A stretch of 64,000 nt of DNA from NCBI RefSeq assembly GCF_030272615.1, contig NC_081415.1, forward strand, positions 102,032,796-102,096,795, written 5' to 3'. Shown here piece by piece: positions 1 through 11,551 of the stretch (the stretch's first letter is position 1; the number at the start of each line of letters is the position of its first letter). Source of the stretch: Cryptomeria japonica (taxonomy: Eukaryota; Streptophyta; Pinopsida; Cupressales; Cupressaceae). The notes below the pieces were generated by a model. It was not told the DNA's origin and did no database searches. It was given only the letters and a program-made list of their open reading frames with translations. The position numbers and the translations under genes are program-made.

Positions 1-716
1 AAGACATTATACCAGCAAAGCATTACACAGGAAAGACAATGCACTGGCATCAATAGATCACTCTACACTGGCACTGGCATAGAAGAAAACATGTATATTG
101 GCATAGAGGCCGACAGGATTTTTGTTATGTAATATTTTATTTATTATTGTAAGCTGACTTGGCAAATTGTAAAATGACTCTTGTATATAAAGGAGATCAT
201 TGTAGACATTTGTAGAAGTGATGCAAGAAGCATAAAAGAAAATTAATAGGTAGACCTAATGTGTGAAATATAGGTCAAGGGTATATGTAAAGAATAGAGC
301 AGGAACCAGTACTGAATCTGGCATTGAAGATGCTATTGTAAAGCAATACAAGTCATTGGATTAGTATAATCCTTATTGTAAGTCAGTGTGACTTCCCATT
401 GAGTAGTGAGCTCTAGGCAGTTGGCCTTCCTACATGTGCAGGCCCCTATTGTAAGTAATATTCTCTTATTGGCCAGTGAGTGAATATTGTGGGTCACAAA
501 TCCCACCGAGGTTTTTCCCACATCGGGTTTCCTCGTTAAACATCTTGTGTTATGGTGTACTTTTCATGTGGATATTCTTGATTCTGTTTATTGCTTTATT
601 TCTTGCATATCGATACACTGTTATATTATGTTCTATATGTTTTAACTTAAGAAATTCTTACTACCAGTTAAATACTAATTCACCCCCCCCTCTTAGTATC
701 TGTGGGACCCCTAACA
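1..716 (+). mobile_element. Partial copia-type LTR, family F (3' part)
   Basis: The right-hand part of a plus-strand LTR; its start lies before the window. A TATA-like TATATAAAGG sits at about 184-193. The C-rich CACCCCCCCCTCTTAG motif that marks the LTR end in all the copia families here is at about 680-696, and the LTR closes with CTAACA at 716. No tRNA primer site follows, so this is a 3' LTR or a solo LTR. The next bases (717 on) belong to LTR K, into which F seems to have inserted. I see no coding region in it. Confidence 0.65.
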
Positions 717-1581
717 GACGATAATGTACATGGTCCTCCACAAAATCCATGAAACAAAAAGGGTTCTTTTGTCTCTGCAAATGAAGCCCAAACCTGCAAT
801 TACAATTGTGCACCTGCAACCTACATACAAAAAAGAGAGGGAGAAGGGTTGTGGATAGGGGTTTGATTGAGTCAAACCCTAGTTGAGAAATCAACTTTGA
901 AAGAAAGTAATTGCAAATGCTTGAATGTAAACAATGGAAATGTATACCTTGTAGATCTGCAACTTGTTGATGATGATTGCTATGCTTCTTGAATGTAATC
1001 ACAAGTATTGCATGAAATGGCATGTAACATGGCAAAACCCTGACACACACAGATGCTTGTAAATGAATGTTGTAATATTGCTCCAATGGATGAATGAAGA
1101 AGACTCGAATGCTTGAATGCTTGATCATGTATATTTTGCCTATGTTTTCTTATCATCCCTTCGCTTGAATTTCACCTCCCCCACAAATGAGAAAACCAAA
1201 TCCCTTATATGCATGCCTCAGAAGATTAATTCATCTCACCAAAGGCTGACATCTGGGAGATTTGGGATCCCAAAGTGTAGATAGAGCCGGGGGGACCTAT
1301 CTTGGGGCCACCCTAAGAGGGTGGGATAGGAGTTCCACACTCTTGTCCAAGGGGGACAGGGGTGCCACGCCCCTGTCTTAGGAGGGCAGGGGTGCCACGC
1401 CCCTATCCTGCCCTATCGTGGGGCTCGAAAGGGTCTTGAGGCTATCTCAGGGATCAAACAAGAAGGGGTCAATGGGGGAACATGCAAAAAGAGGTCCTGG
1501 TCAGAAAGGAGGGTGTCATCGCCAAAATGAGGACTTTGAATGTGGTTAAAATTTCTAAAGGCGCAATTTTATGACACTACA
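717..1581 (-). mobile_element. Partial LTR, family K, inserted in ORF2 of element E
   Basis: Read on the minus strand, this segment starts TGTAGTGTCATAAAATTG at 1581, a TG start as expected of an LTR. It begins exactly where the reading frame of E's second gene stops being followed. The right flank AGTAT (1582-1586) would be the target duplication; its partner lies outside the window. The segment is GC-rich around 1320-1420, where a 30-bp unit is repeated three times. An open frame of about 155 codons on the minus strand crosses into LTR F and is not a gene. Class unknown; a Ty3/gypsy LTR is possible. Confidence 0.45.
1325..1414. repeat. 30-bp GC-rich tandem repeat, three units, hairpin-forming
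   Basis: Units at about 1325-1354, 1355-1384 and 1385-1414. The last two share CAGGGGTGCCACGCCCCT (1357-1374 and 1387-1404); the first is diverged. The middle unit is an inverted repeat: GACAGGGG (1355-1362), a 7-base loop, and CCCCTGTC (1370-1377). It lies inside LTR K. Confidence 0.75.
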
Positions 1582-4500
1582 AGTATCAACTGTGTTTGTA
1601 ATACCGATAGGGATGTTGTTCTCTTTACCTGTTCAGTTTCATAAGCTTTCAACTTATGTTAAAGTTCTACAACAGACCTTCCATAGTATATTGCAGAATA
1701 ATTCGAGGGCTTAAATGAATCACTTAGAACTTCAAGTTCTTTTTTTTCTTCCCGCTTCTTCTTTACTAAATCATTGCAAAACAAAGAAAATTTTTCCACA
1801 ATAGAAAGGATCTTACTGCCAGTCTCCAATGCTTCCATCAAGTGGTCCTTATTAACAATCAAAGCAACTTTAGCTTCATCAATATCTTTCATTAACTGTT
1901 CTTTCCTTTGCTTCTTATACTTCTTTTCTACAAAAACATATGTCGCATCCTCAAATTTTTTCATTTGTGCACCATCATCATTAACCAATTGACCTAGCTT
2001 ATCAATTGGTGTAGCAAAATTGTCTGTATCAATCTGTGGTAATAAACTTGACAAAATTTCAACTACATGTGTGATTGTCTCAACTTCTTTCTATTGTTCC
2101 TTCTTTCTCTTCTTCTTTTCTCTAGATTGCATTGCAGTGATAATCTCCATTAATTATGTAGAACTCAGTATATCCATATTAATGGGTTCTTGTATACTCA
2201 ATGCATCATCATCCTCATCACCATCAATTTTCTTCTTAGAAGTAAAGGATAGAGGTGTCACTTTAGGTTTAGATTTCTCTGTTTCCTTCTCTTCTTCCTC
2301 TTTCTTCTCTTCAGGTTTATCCTTTGTCTTTTCTTCTTCCTTATTCTTTTCACTATCATTTACCGATGGCAAAATAGTCTGTATATGTATCGATGGCTCT
2401 TCAGAGCTCTTGTCTTCTCCATCTTTCTTCTTTTCCTATCCCTATTGTTGTTCAGACATTTGCACATCATGAACCTACACATTTACATTATCAATTGCAT
2501 CAACATCATTAGTACCAGTGTCATCATCAGTAATAACAATTGTCTATGTCTGTTTATTGAGTGGTTGTTCATCTACGGGTTGGTCTCCCATAACAATCTC
2601 ATCAGGTGTAAAATCAGTGATATCAACATTGTCGAGAATATCTTTTGTCTCAAACTTCTCTGGTTGCTCTTCCTCATCAAGAATCAAACCCAGTAATTTG
2701 TTCAAAATTTGTTCAGTTTCCATATGAACTAATTGGGTCTCACCAATTAACATTCTTGTCAACCTTTTCTTAGATCTGAAAGATGATTTTACCGTTGCAA
2801 TAATTTCATCTATCTCCTCTCTTGTAGCTTCAGATTGCAAATTTTTAAGAATAAATTCAATACATTCTCTGTTTTGTTTCATAGTAGCCTGCCATCTTGC
2901 ATCAATCTTAATATATAAACAATTTGAAATTATCCCTTGCAATTCAATTAGGGATTTTCTATATTTATTCATCATGAAAACAACTGCATCCTCTATCTAT
3001 CTTTGTTCATCCTCACCAAAACTATCATAGTTTCTTCACGGCAGTTAATAAACCATACTCCTTAACATGCATAATTAACTTTTCAAAAGATGTAAGATTT
3101 GTTGCCAGTTTCTTTATAGTCTTGATAGTGGAAGTTCCAATATCCTTTGATCTCTTACCACTAGCTCAAAAGGCTTTCTTTTCACCTTCTGATTCGGTTT
3201 CTTTGCTTGTTCATTTTTCCTTTTCCCTATAGTTATCGTTGCTTTAGGTGTGGGAGGCTCAACGATTTTTCCCTTTCTCTTTAATTGTATCTTGGAAGGC
3301 TTCTCCTTCTTTGCTTTAGCAGGTTTCTCTTTCTTAATCTTTGCATCTTCACTTCTTGTTCTCAAACCGGTGGAGGTACCGGTTGGGGCACTTGATGCAC
3401 ATGGTTGTTGTGATGCATGTCTTGCTCTTTCTTCTGCAATGGCTTCCTTTGTAAAACCTTGTTGTTTAGCAAATGCCTCCACTTCCTTTCTCACTTTCTT
3501 AGCAATTACCGGTTTATTTAATTCAGAGTGCACCTGTAGAGATTTCTCCTTGTAGGTGCTAAATCTTTCTGTAGTCGTATCTACCAGCTGAGTTAACAAG
3601 TGATCTGCATTTTCCACCAAAAGGTCTGCCTCGACGTCATAACCCATAGGCATCACCCAGGTTGTCCTGGGATCAACTGCCTCCATCATAAAGGTATTTG
3701 TATAAACCATGAAAAAAATTGTATCCGCATATCTCTGGACAATACTCTCTGATAACCTTTCTCTTGCATGCATGTTCTTCTGAAAATCTTTAAAATATCC
3801 CCATGAAATTTTATCAAAACCATTACCTAATATTATAATGATGTTCTTCATCTGTAATAGTGTCAGTGTGTCACTAGACCACTGAACATCACCAATATCG
3901 GGTAAGTAGTTCTAAAAGTAGAAAATTAAACCAATGATCAACTCTCCAAATTTAAAGTTCAATCTCTTATCCTTCTTGATGAACTCAAGATTCAGCATCA
4001 ATTGACTTCACAATGCCTCAGACAAATCATAATCAACATCTTCCTATATCATCTGGTATGCGGTATGAATGGCTGCAGCAGGGATGTTGTTCATCCTACT
4101 AGAATGGTATATCCGGTAACTAATAACCATTGAAGCATATTTAATTGTTGGATCATTAATATTATTCACTATCATTGCTCTTCCAACACATCTTGAATTA
4201 TTCATCTTTTCAACATCATTCTTAGGAACGGATCTCAATATTGGAACCTCACCAGTGGCATAAAGTCTGATGACTGCATGAATAGCTTCTTTAGTAATCT
4301 TATGTAGTTTCTCAAGCCACATAAATTGGTTGTGAATCCTGCTAAGAACATATCTGACATGTTCACCATCAAAATCATCAATGGAATTTAGTGCATGATG
4401 AAAACCTTTTTCGGCAACCTTCTTAAATTGTTCCTTCACTACTCTGTTCTTAACACACAACAATTTATATCGGTCAAAGATCGCAAATATACCAAGATCC

Positions 4501-4664
4501 TCCAATTTGCAATGATAAAAAGATCTAAAATCTTCTACATGTAACACACCATAGGGAACTCTGAATAGGGCTCCAGCAAGATCCGTTTCAACAGACTTAC
4601 ACGGGTGCCTTTTAAATTCAGGATGAGGTATGTCTGTAACATCTACTAGATGTGGGGTATCCAT
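1582..4664 (-). pseudogene. ORF2 accessory gene of element E (about 1,000 codons, stops only)
   Basis: A large second gene of unknown function. The main coding blocks (4664-4044, 3851-3114, 2975-2544, 2372-2154, 2054-1659) are all in one frame, and that frame continues to 1582, so this copy has roughly a dozen stops but no net frameshift. The start at 4664 (MDTPHLVDV) aligns with the ORF2 starts of A1 and A2. Blocks shared with family A: an N-terminal helical region containing KLEDLG; KFGELIIGLIFYF near 3900 (KFGQLLVG in A); SESIVQRYADTIFF and MEAVDPR...MPMGYDV at about 3600-3780; a lysine-rich basic linker at 3150-3350; RWQ..MKQNRE near 2870; a Lys/Glu-rich segment at 2154-2372; a C-terminal helical region. 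I see no signal peptide, membrane segment, protease, polymerase or integrase motif. An RNA- or Gag-binding role is only a guess. Confidence 0.75.
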
Positions 4665-5024
4665 TCTCAAAGATTCAGATTTCAGAAATAGAAAATAGGA
4701 TTTGTTAAATAAATACCTTCTACTGCTTTCACAACTAGAGTTTTGACACAAACAACGTTCTCTCATTGATTTCCAATCGTGGAGCACCTCAAATATCCTC
4801 AAAACTCTGTCAATCCAGTGAGATGAGATGCAAACACAAACTTTTCTCTGCTCTTTTCGATCTCCGAGTGCTCACAAGAATCCAAAGTGACAAATGACAT
4901 TCGCAAAGTTCTTTTTATTTTCCCATTATCTTCTGTATTAAATGTTATTACTGGTAAAACCCTAAAACATCTTTTAACATACTACTGGTTTGATCATAAA
5001 ATCACTTCTCAATATCATAATGCA
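4665..5024. other. Spacer between gag and ORF2 of element E
   Basis: About 360 bases upstream of ORF2 on the minus strand, with no open frame that I trust. The same spacer occurs in A1 (26661-27035) and A2 (44748-45117). Confidence 0.5.
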
Positions 5025-5383
5025 TTAACTTACCTCATGGTCCTTCAAGGGGTTCTGAAATAAATATAACATTAAGCTCCCCCTAAGTTTTTTAATAGCT
5101 TAGTTTGTCGGTGAAAGGTTATCCACACTAGGTGAAGAATTAGGATCTTTAAATGGTTTCTCATCATCCTTCTTTCTCCAGATTTTGTTCATTTAAGCTC
5201 TGGTCTCCTCCATATAAATTTTGATATTCCCTTTTCGGTCATCAGATTCATTTACCAATTGATTCACCTTTGCTCTACAAAACTTTGCACTATGTCCTGG
5301 TTGATGACAATGATAACAATCCATACCAGATGCTCTCCAAGGTCCAGCATTGCCTCTATCAGTCCTTCTTCTGTAGTTCATAA
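5025..5383 (-). pseudogene. gag of element E, C-terminal part (last zinc knuckle)
   Basis: This is the end of the E gag. It has a complete CCHC zinc knuckle, CYHCHQPGHSAKFC, at about 5300, preceded by PWRASG; A1 and A2 have the matching PWRAP/P.RAP context. After a frame change come PSVDNLSP and KLRGS, matching PSVEISKP and KLRGS at the end of the A gags. The KLRGS codons make the purine-rich CTTAGGGGGAG motif (plus-strand CTCCCCCTAAG near 5073-5083). Its upstream part lies at 39418, on the far side of D1. Knuckles of this type bind RNA in Gag proteins. Confidence 0.75.
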
Positions 5384-6885
5384 TGCTGGCATTGTATTGT
5401 CATTGATGTCAACTAGTATAGGATGACTACCAGTATAAGTGATGTATGTGCACCACTATCATTGTTGCATATTGGATGTGATGTCTTTGATGTCACCTAG
5501 CTTAAGTAGCTCACCGGTAAAGGTAAAGAATGTCATTCAGCACAATGACCATTGGAGTCACCGATACACAAGTTAATGTTTGACTTGTGTCGAAGATATG
5601 GACAGGAGACCGGTATGATGTAGCAATAAGTAAATGATGACACATGTGAGTGGGCAATATGTTGAGTTGTTGATTATGATGAAGAGGCAAAATATTATCA
5701 AGAATCACATCAACATTTAAGGAGAAGAATGTGCAAGTTACCAGTATGATGTGTGGATGTCAAACAACAAGATTCCCACCGGATAAAGATGCAGTCACCA
5801 TCTGATGAGATGACTAATAGTGAATGTGCCCCAACCAGATCACATGTGCCTATTTGAAGATATGCTTCTCAAATAGGGAAGCCACATTGGTACATTGAAG
5901 GATGTAGATAACAAGGATCCACTCCCACTGGCAAGTGGAGCTTATATCCTATTAAGCATGAAATACATCATAATTCTTGGAGATTACACAATAGAGTTGA
6001 AGACAGTTGATTGAAGGTTCACACCAGATCAACTGGTGAAACAAAAGGATGCCTCAAGTGCATGAAATCAAAGATGTGCACTGGATCAGAAAGAGTTGGC
6101 ATATTGTGCCACTGGGAGAGAAAAATAAGAAGTAAAGAAGTGATGGGTTTGTCACCTTGACAAACCAATTGAGATGATGTTCAGGCTGATGATGAAGAAG
6201 GAAAAGTTAGAACTATTGTAGACAGAGGACAATGCCAGATTGAAGATGGATTTAGTTGATGATTGATGACATGGGGTCATCAAGGGTACCTACCGGTAAG
6301 TAGGTGAACCGATAAGAGAGCAAAGAGGCTAAGTGATGGACCCCCATCTGATGAGGATGTGCATAAGCTAGGTTAGCAAATATGTTGACCAGTTAAGTGT
6401 TCCACTAGAAGAGAAGCCAAGTGCAAGGTGATGCCAGACCGGTTAGGGTATAATTGACAGATTTAGTGTGCTGGTAGAAGAACCCGGTAATTGAGTTGGT
6501 CGGTGATCCCATTTACACCGACACAGATGATCCATCAAAGGTGGATGCTGACAAAGGGGCCACATGGAGGTGAAGTGGCATGCATGCACAAGTCGATATG
6601 TTAAGTCGATGAAGTGTCAGGCAGCAAGGTAGATAGTGATAGGTTGACATTTATGTCGACTGTGTGATTCACAAGATGTGCATCAGAGGTTTGCATCTCG
6701 AGGTCAAACAGATAACAGAGATCCAGCAAAGGTTGTTTGACCAGATCGAGGTAGGTGAAGGGAACTGGGAAGCCATTCTTGGTAGTTGATCAAGAAATCT
6801 GTTGATAGGTTAAATGCAAACTGCTAAATGAAGAAGGCGTGTTCTGGAAGGCACGACAATGGCAGGGTTGATTGATGTGTTACAG

Positions 6886-8378
6886 TGTTGGCATTATGTG
6901 AATCAGTATGAGGACATGATGACATTGTATGTTTTCATTGATGTCAATATGTTGAAGAAGAGAGAACTGATATGTTACCAAGAACCGGTATATGTGAGAA
7001 GTATAACATTGTGAACCGGTATATGTGCCAAAGTGAAACGATGTGTTTGTTCAAGGTGAACCGGCATGTGGTTATGGGAACCGGTACATGAAAGCTTTGT
7101 ATGACTACCAGTTGGTAGTCTCAACTTCAGGGTTTCCGGTTGAAGTACTTCAAGCCTGTGTGACTCAACCGGTGACTTTGTGTGATGAGTTAGCATTGTA
7201 ACAAAGAATAGATCATGTTGTCATGTCAGCCTTTTGCACGTGAAGGATCTTGCATGAAGGAGATTGTTCCTATCTACCTCAGGAAAGTGCAAAGTCTATA
7301 AATGGTGAAAACGCGTGATGGGCTATCAACTGCCATGAAAGCGGTGGAAAACGAACGATGGAGAACATCTTGAGATTGGTTCAAGACTGTTTGCAATTAA
7401 TGCAATGTGCTTAATGGTCAAGATTGAACCATTTGAATTGCTTAACCTAAATAGGTTTAGGGTTTATGCTACCAACCTATCTATTTCCTATAAGGTCAAT
7501 GTTGTGTTTCTTTCTGAGGTTGTTGGCAAAATTTGTGTGTGTGTGTATCCAAGTGAAGGGATATGTGACTCTTGCCAGACCAGAGGAGAGAAGTGATACC
7601 TGTAGAGTGTAAGTGTAGAAGGTGAAGAGGAGCTTAAGCAGATCTACATTGGCATTGAGTACTGTTACCAGATCATTGTAATACCTTTTGATCTCTAACC
7701 ACTTCAACAGTTGGGAAATCCCTTAATAGGGTAGCTTTAACCGGCTTACTATAAATCCTTTAAAAGGGTGACTCAAAACCATTGAGTTCTTGAAATCTTC
7801 TAACAAGGTAACCTTTAACAGGGTTTAACCCTTAACTGGGTATTCTAGCCATCCCTTAATTGGGTGATCCCTAACGGGATCAGTTCCTAACAAAACCTAT
7901 TGTATCAGTCTTTAATCGGACAAGGCTCCTAGTAGAGCAGACTTCTAAAGAGTTCAAAAAAAGCTTGTGGGTATTCATCCCCACCGTGGTTTTTCCTAGT
8001 TGGGTTTCCACGTGAAAAATTTGTGTGTCATGTGTGGTGTTATTAATGTGACGGTTTAAGTGATTTGTGTCTAAAGGTAAATCATGTTGATCTAGTTATT
8101 TATATATTTTTTTATGATAGGTTACCTGTTCATTCACTAAGGTGAAATGGAAATGAAGTATTAGATTGTATGAACAGATAAGTGTCAACCCGTTTATGCT
8201 TGTCTCGGTTATTCTAGGTTTTGTTGATTGTACTCTGTTTAAGACTGGTGTTACTATTTGTCTGCCAAAGCACAGTGTCTGCTGACAAACCGACTTTAGG
8301 AATGTGTTTTTGTCTGTACTAATTCACCCTCCCCTCTTAGTACCAATTTGGTACTATCTGTTCATCATTGAGTTATCA
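6886..8378 (+). mobile_element. Solo LTR of family B (B1)
   Basis: A complete 1,493-bp LTR starting TGTTGGCATTATG and ending GAGTTATCA. It is flanked by a perfect 5-bp duplication, TACAG (6881-6885 and 8379-8383). The empty site can be read at about 38340, in the other LTR of D1. The matching LTR with pol attached is at 34002-35510. A TATA-like TCTATAAATGG lies at 7296-7306. The first 200 bases carry repeated AACCGGTATATG-like motifs, and the C-rich LTR-end motif is at about 8322-8340. There is no interior, so unequal recombination between two LTRs probably removed it. Confidence 0.9.
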
Positions 8379-9064
8379 TACAGTTCATAAATCAACTTGA
8401 TCATATTAGATGAGATCTGATTAGATTTAGTTTGCCTCAAGGTTGATGAGGAAACCCTAACCACTTGAAGTTAGAATTGATTTTTGGCAGGAAAACTAGC
8501 TTAATATGCTAGCCAAAAGTGATGAAGGTTTTCATTGAATGGGGGTGTTGTTGCATGTGAGAAGAAATCAGTCAAGTGCTCACCAAGAAGGAGAAGAGAC
8601 TGAGAGACAGAAAGAAAAGGGTTGAAGTGTTCAATCGGCAATAGAGGAGAACTAGCAGTCATCCATTGAGTCTAACAGAGGAGTAAACCAAGAGTGACCA
8701 TACTGGCAGAGAAGAGTTGCAAATGTTTGCAGAGAAGGCAAACAAATAACCAACAGAGTGTAGTACTGGTGGAGTACAGTTGTGTGGAAAAGAGAGAAGA
8801 GAACTAGCAGTGAGAAGAACCGGTAGAAGGCAGAACCAACAGAATAGTAGAAGAGGTTGAATCAGTGAGGTGCAATAGAGAGTGTGTTGCAGCAGGAGAT
8901 AAGGTTGTTGCAATGAGAAGGTGAGGAGACAAATGACAAAGAATTTGAGAGAGGAGAACTGGTAGAGAGATTTGTAGAAGAGTTATAGAATTCATTTGTA
9001 ACAAGACTATTACTTTTGTATTTGAATATACTCATAGTAGAATCACTGAGTTTGATCTCGGTGC

Positions 9065-9201
9065 AGGGGTTGTAGCTCCTTGGGTTGGTGCCCTAAATCA
9101 GGGGTTTAGATCCTTGGGTTGGTGCCCTAAATAAGGGGTTGGTGCTCCTTGGTTGGTGCCCTAAATTAGGGGTTGCTGGTGCTTGGGTTGGTGCCCTAAA
9201 C
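9065..9201 (+). repeat. Minisatellite of about 35 bp, four units, in the D1 5' LTR
   Basis: Four imperfect units, each ending CTTGGGTTGGTGCCCTAAA or a close variant. The same four-unit array is in the 3' LTR (39004-39143). D2 has only one unit (about 50704-50745, minus strand). Confidence 0.85.
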
Positions 9202-9478
9202 ATTGCAATCAAAGATTCATTATGAGGCTGGATTGGAGTAGTAGACTCCAACAACATTTGTCACCGAGGTTTTTCCCATCTTGGGTTTTCCTCGTATATG
9301 CCAATGTTATGTGATGTCCCCTTATGTATGATTACATTGAGTAATATCTCCTTATCCTACCAGTAGGTTATGTTGGCTTTAGTATGTTAATTGGTACACA
9401 TACTTAGGTGTTTAAGGGAAAAGAATTTGGAAACCATTGATTCACCCCCCCTCTCAGTGGCAGATTATGTCTAACAAT

Positions 9479-9491
9479 TGGTATCAGAGCC
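9479..9491 (+). other. Primer binding site of D1
   Basis: TGGTATCAGAGCC begins two bases after the LTR. It is complementary to the 3' end of initiator methionine tRNA, the usual primer of plant Ty1/copia elements. Confidence 0.9.
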
Positions 9492-9548
9492 TAGGTTCCC
9501 AATTGATAAGTTTTCTTCGGCTTGGGTAGATTCTGGCTTAAAGACACA

Positions 9549-11551
9549 ATGGTTTGTTTATTGTCAATCCCTGCTCTAGTATCTTATGGTTCAAATTATT
9601 CTATTTGGAGTTATAGAATGGAAGTCTACATGTCCTCCCTAGGGTTTAATGTGTGGATGTTAGTTGTAAATGGCTGCCCTAGTAAAGTCAGTTCTCCCAT
9701 CGATTCAGATGCAGAAAGAAGAAACTAGTGTAATGATGCAGCAATGAAGGCTATACTCTATGGGTTATCAGATGGTGTCTCCTCACAGGTGAACAGATGC
9801 AGATCGATAAAAAGCTTATGGGACAGATTGAAGAGGCTCTATGGAAATAAGCCTTCCACTATAGAACCGCCTTGTGAAGATAGGATGAGAAATGCATATC
9901 ATGTATCTGCAGATGATGAAGGCAGATTTGTTTGCAGCCACAACAATGATGAAGAAGGAACCCACCTTTTCATGGCTCAAGAATTAGAAGATGAGAGGCA
10001 CACATTTGAGAATGATCATGCAGATCACTCCTTCCGACAAGATGTGCTTGGTAGTGATAGTGAAGGTGAAGAAGAAGATTAAGCAGAAGTAGATCTTGAA
10101 GGAGAACTTGTTAGTGCTCTTAAAGAACTCAGTAGAGTAAGAAATGAATACAAGTTATTCAATAATGCTTCTATTGTGGAGCAGAACTGGTTGATCAAAT
10201 GCCTTGAAGAATCTAAGAAATGTATCTCAGAGTTAAAGACTCAACAAGAAGACACAAAGGAGTGTCGGTGTAAAGATCTAGCATCTAAGATAGAGGCAAA
10301 AGATAAAGAATATCAGCAGCTAGTTCAAGAAATGGAGATTCTCTTAAATGACCTTGAGAAATGTCAGGATGAGCTCAAGGTGAGAATATGGTTTGATGGT
10401 AGCAGTCATGCCTTGGACAAAATGTTGAAGAAGAAAAAGCATGCCAAGGACTCCAATGGATTAGGAAGCAGTATCAGTGAATGCTCCACCAACAATAATG
10501 TCCCCCACAATAACATTATATTTGTCTCCTCAAATGGAGAGAACAAGGGACAAACCTTCACTATCCAGAATACTCCCCGGAAGAAGGTAGATCTAACCAC
10601 AACCGGGGAAGACATGCAGACAAGGATGAAGACCGATGCTGCAAGGAGGAACAATACAAATCCCAAAGGAAAAGGGAAGATGGGAGAAGACAACTTCACT
10701 GGAGGCAAGAACATGAGGAAAAAATAAAGAAGACCTCCTACCGGTAGAAGACAAGGAAATGCTACCACCCACAAGACAAAGCAAGTGTGGGAAAAGAAGA
10801 GATCAAATGGAAAAGCTACATATTGTGGACAACCCGGGATCCATCCCTAGAGAAGTAGAAATGGAGATGCTAGACCAGTAAGATCTCCTCATGCATGGAA
10901 AAATAAGTTTGTAAGTTATAAACCTTAATCTCAGGTTATTGCTATGCATGTAATGGTTATGTCCATAGGGAAGAAGAATGTAGAAAGGGATCTAGAAGGA
11001 ATAATCTAGGATCTCATAGGTATTATGCATATGAGAAAAATGTATCAAGGAGTAGAAGCATGCATAATTCCTCTTCCGATTATGCAAACTATGTATGTTA
11101 TAACTGCAATAGATCTAGCCATCGAAGTTATGAGTGCAAGAAGAATAACTCATAGTTCCATGGCAACCAATGGAACAACCATTCTCAGTATAGTAGAAAT
11201 TATAGAAGACATGTGTAGCAAACACCTGTAGGGAACCAAAGGAGAAATGCCCCTACAAAATCATGTGGTCCAACAGTTCGGGCAATAGGATACAATGGCA
11301 TGACTAGAAGAAGATGGTCTAACTGGTATGTTAGAGGGTTCCCCAATCATGATATTGGCATGGATGTTGTGTGCTACTATAGCACTACTTGCGGTTATGA
11401 AGTAGAATCCAAAAATGGATGGACCCATCAGAAAAAGAAGGTAAAACCTTCTCCCAAGACTGAAATAGGGAAGAAAAATGAGACCAAGCAAGAATGGAGT
11501 AAGAAGCAAGAGGATGCAACCATGGACCGACACTGTGCATTCAATGCATAG
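9549..11551 (+). pseudogene. gag of D1 (short capsid-like start, coiled coil, zinc knuckles)
   Basis: The start at 9549 (MVCLLSIPA) matches the D2 start (MVYFVSTPT). Next come NYSIWSYRMEVYMSSLG, the beginning of a typical copia capsid domain, and SLWDRLKRLYGNKPST. Unlike standard copia Gag, the domain then jumps within about 30 residues to NNDEEGTHLFMAQE and a Glu/Lys coiled coil (10080-10400). That frame, with stops at about 9728 and 10082, holds to 10727. After a frameshift, CCHC knuckles follow: CYACNGYVHREEEC (about 10940), CYNCNRSSHRSYEC (about 11096) and a damaged third near 11370. Gag packages element RNA in virus-like particles. This copy cannot make full-length protein. Confidence 0.8.

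Larger units (their letters stand above)
5384..9476 (+). repeat. 5' LTR of D1, interrupted by solo LTR B1
   Basis: It starts TGCTGGCATTGT (TGTTGGCA with one change) and ends TCTAACA after the CACCCCCCCTCTCAG motif at about 9443-9458. Without B1 (6886-8378) and one TACAG copy it is about 2.6 kb. It matches the 3' LTR at 12877-13513 and 37487-39417 throughout, for example at the B1 insertion point (compare about 38340). It holds a minisatellite at 9065-9201 and many ACCGGT hexamers. Confidence 0.85.

Noticed and set aside
661-1128. Minus-strand frame of 155 codons
   Set aside because: It crosses the border between LTR F and LTR K and has no recognisable content.
9065-9201. CRISPR-like array
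   Set aside because: The units are adjacent imperfect tandem repeats within an LTR, with no spacers, in a plant-type sequence.
9479-9491. Possible tRNA gene because of similarity to initiator methionine tRNA
   Set aside because: Only the 3'-end complement is present; it is the retrotransposon primer site.
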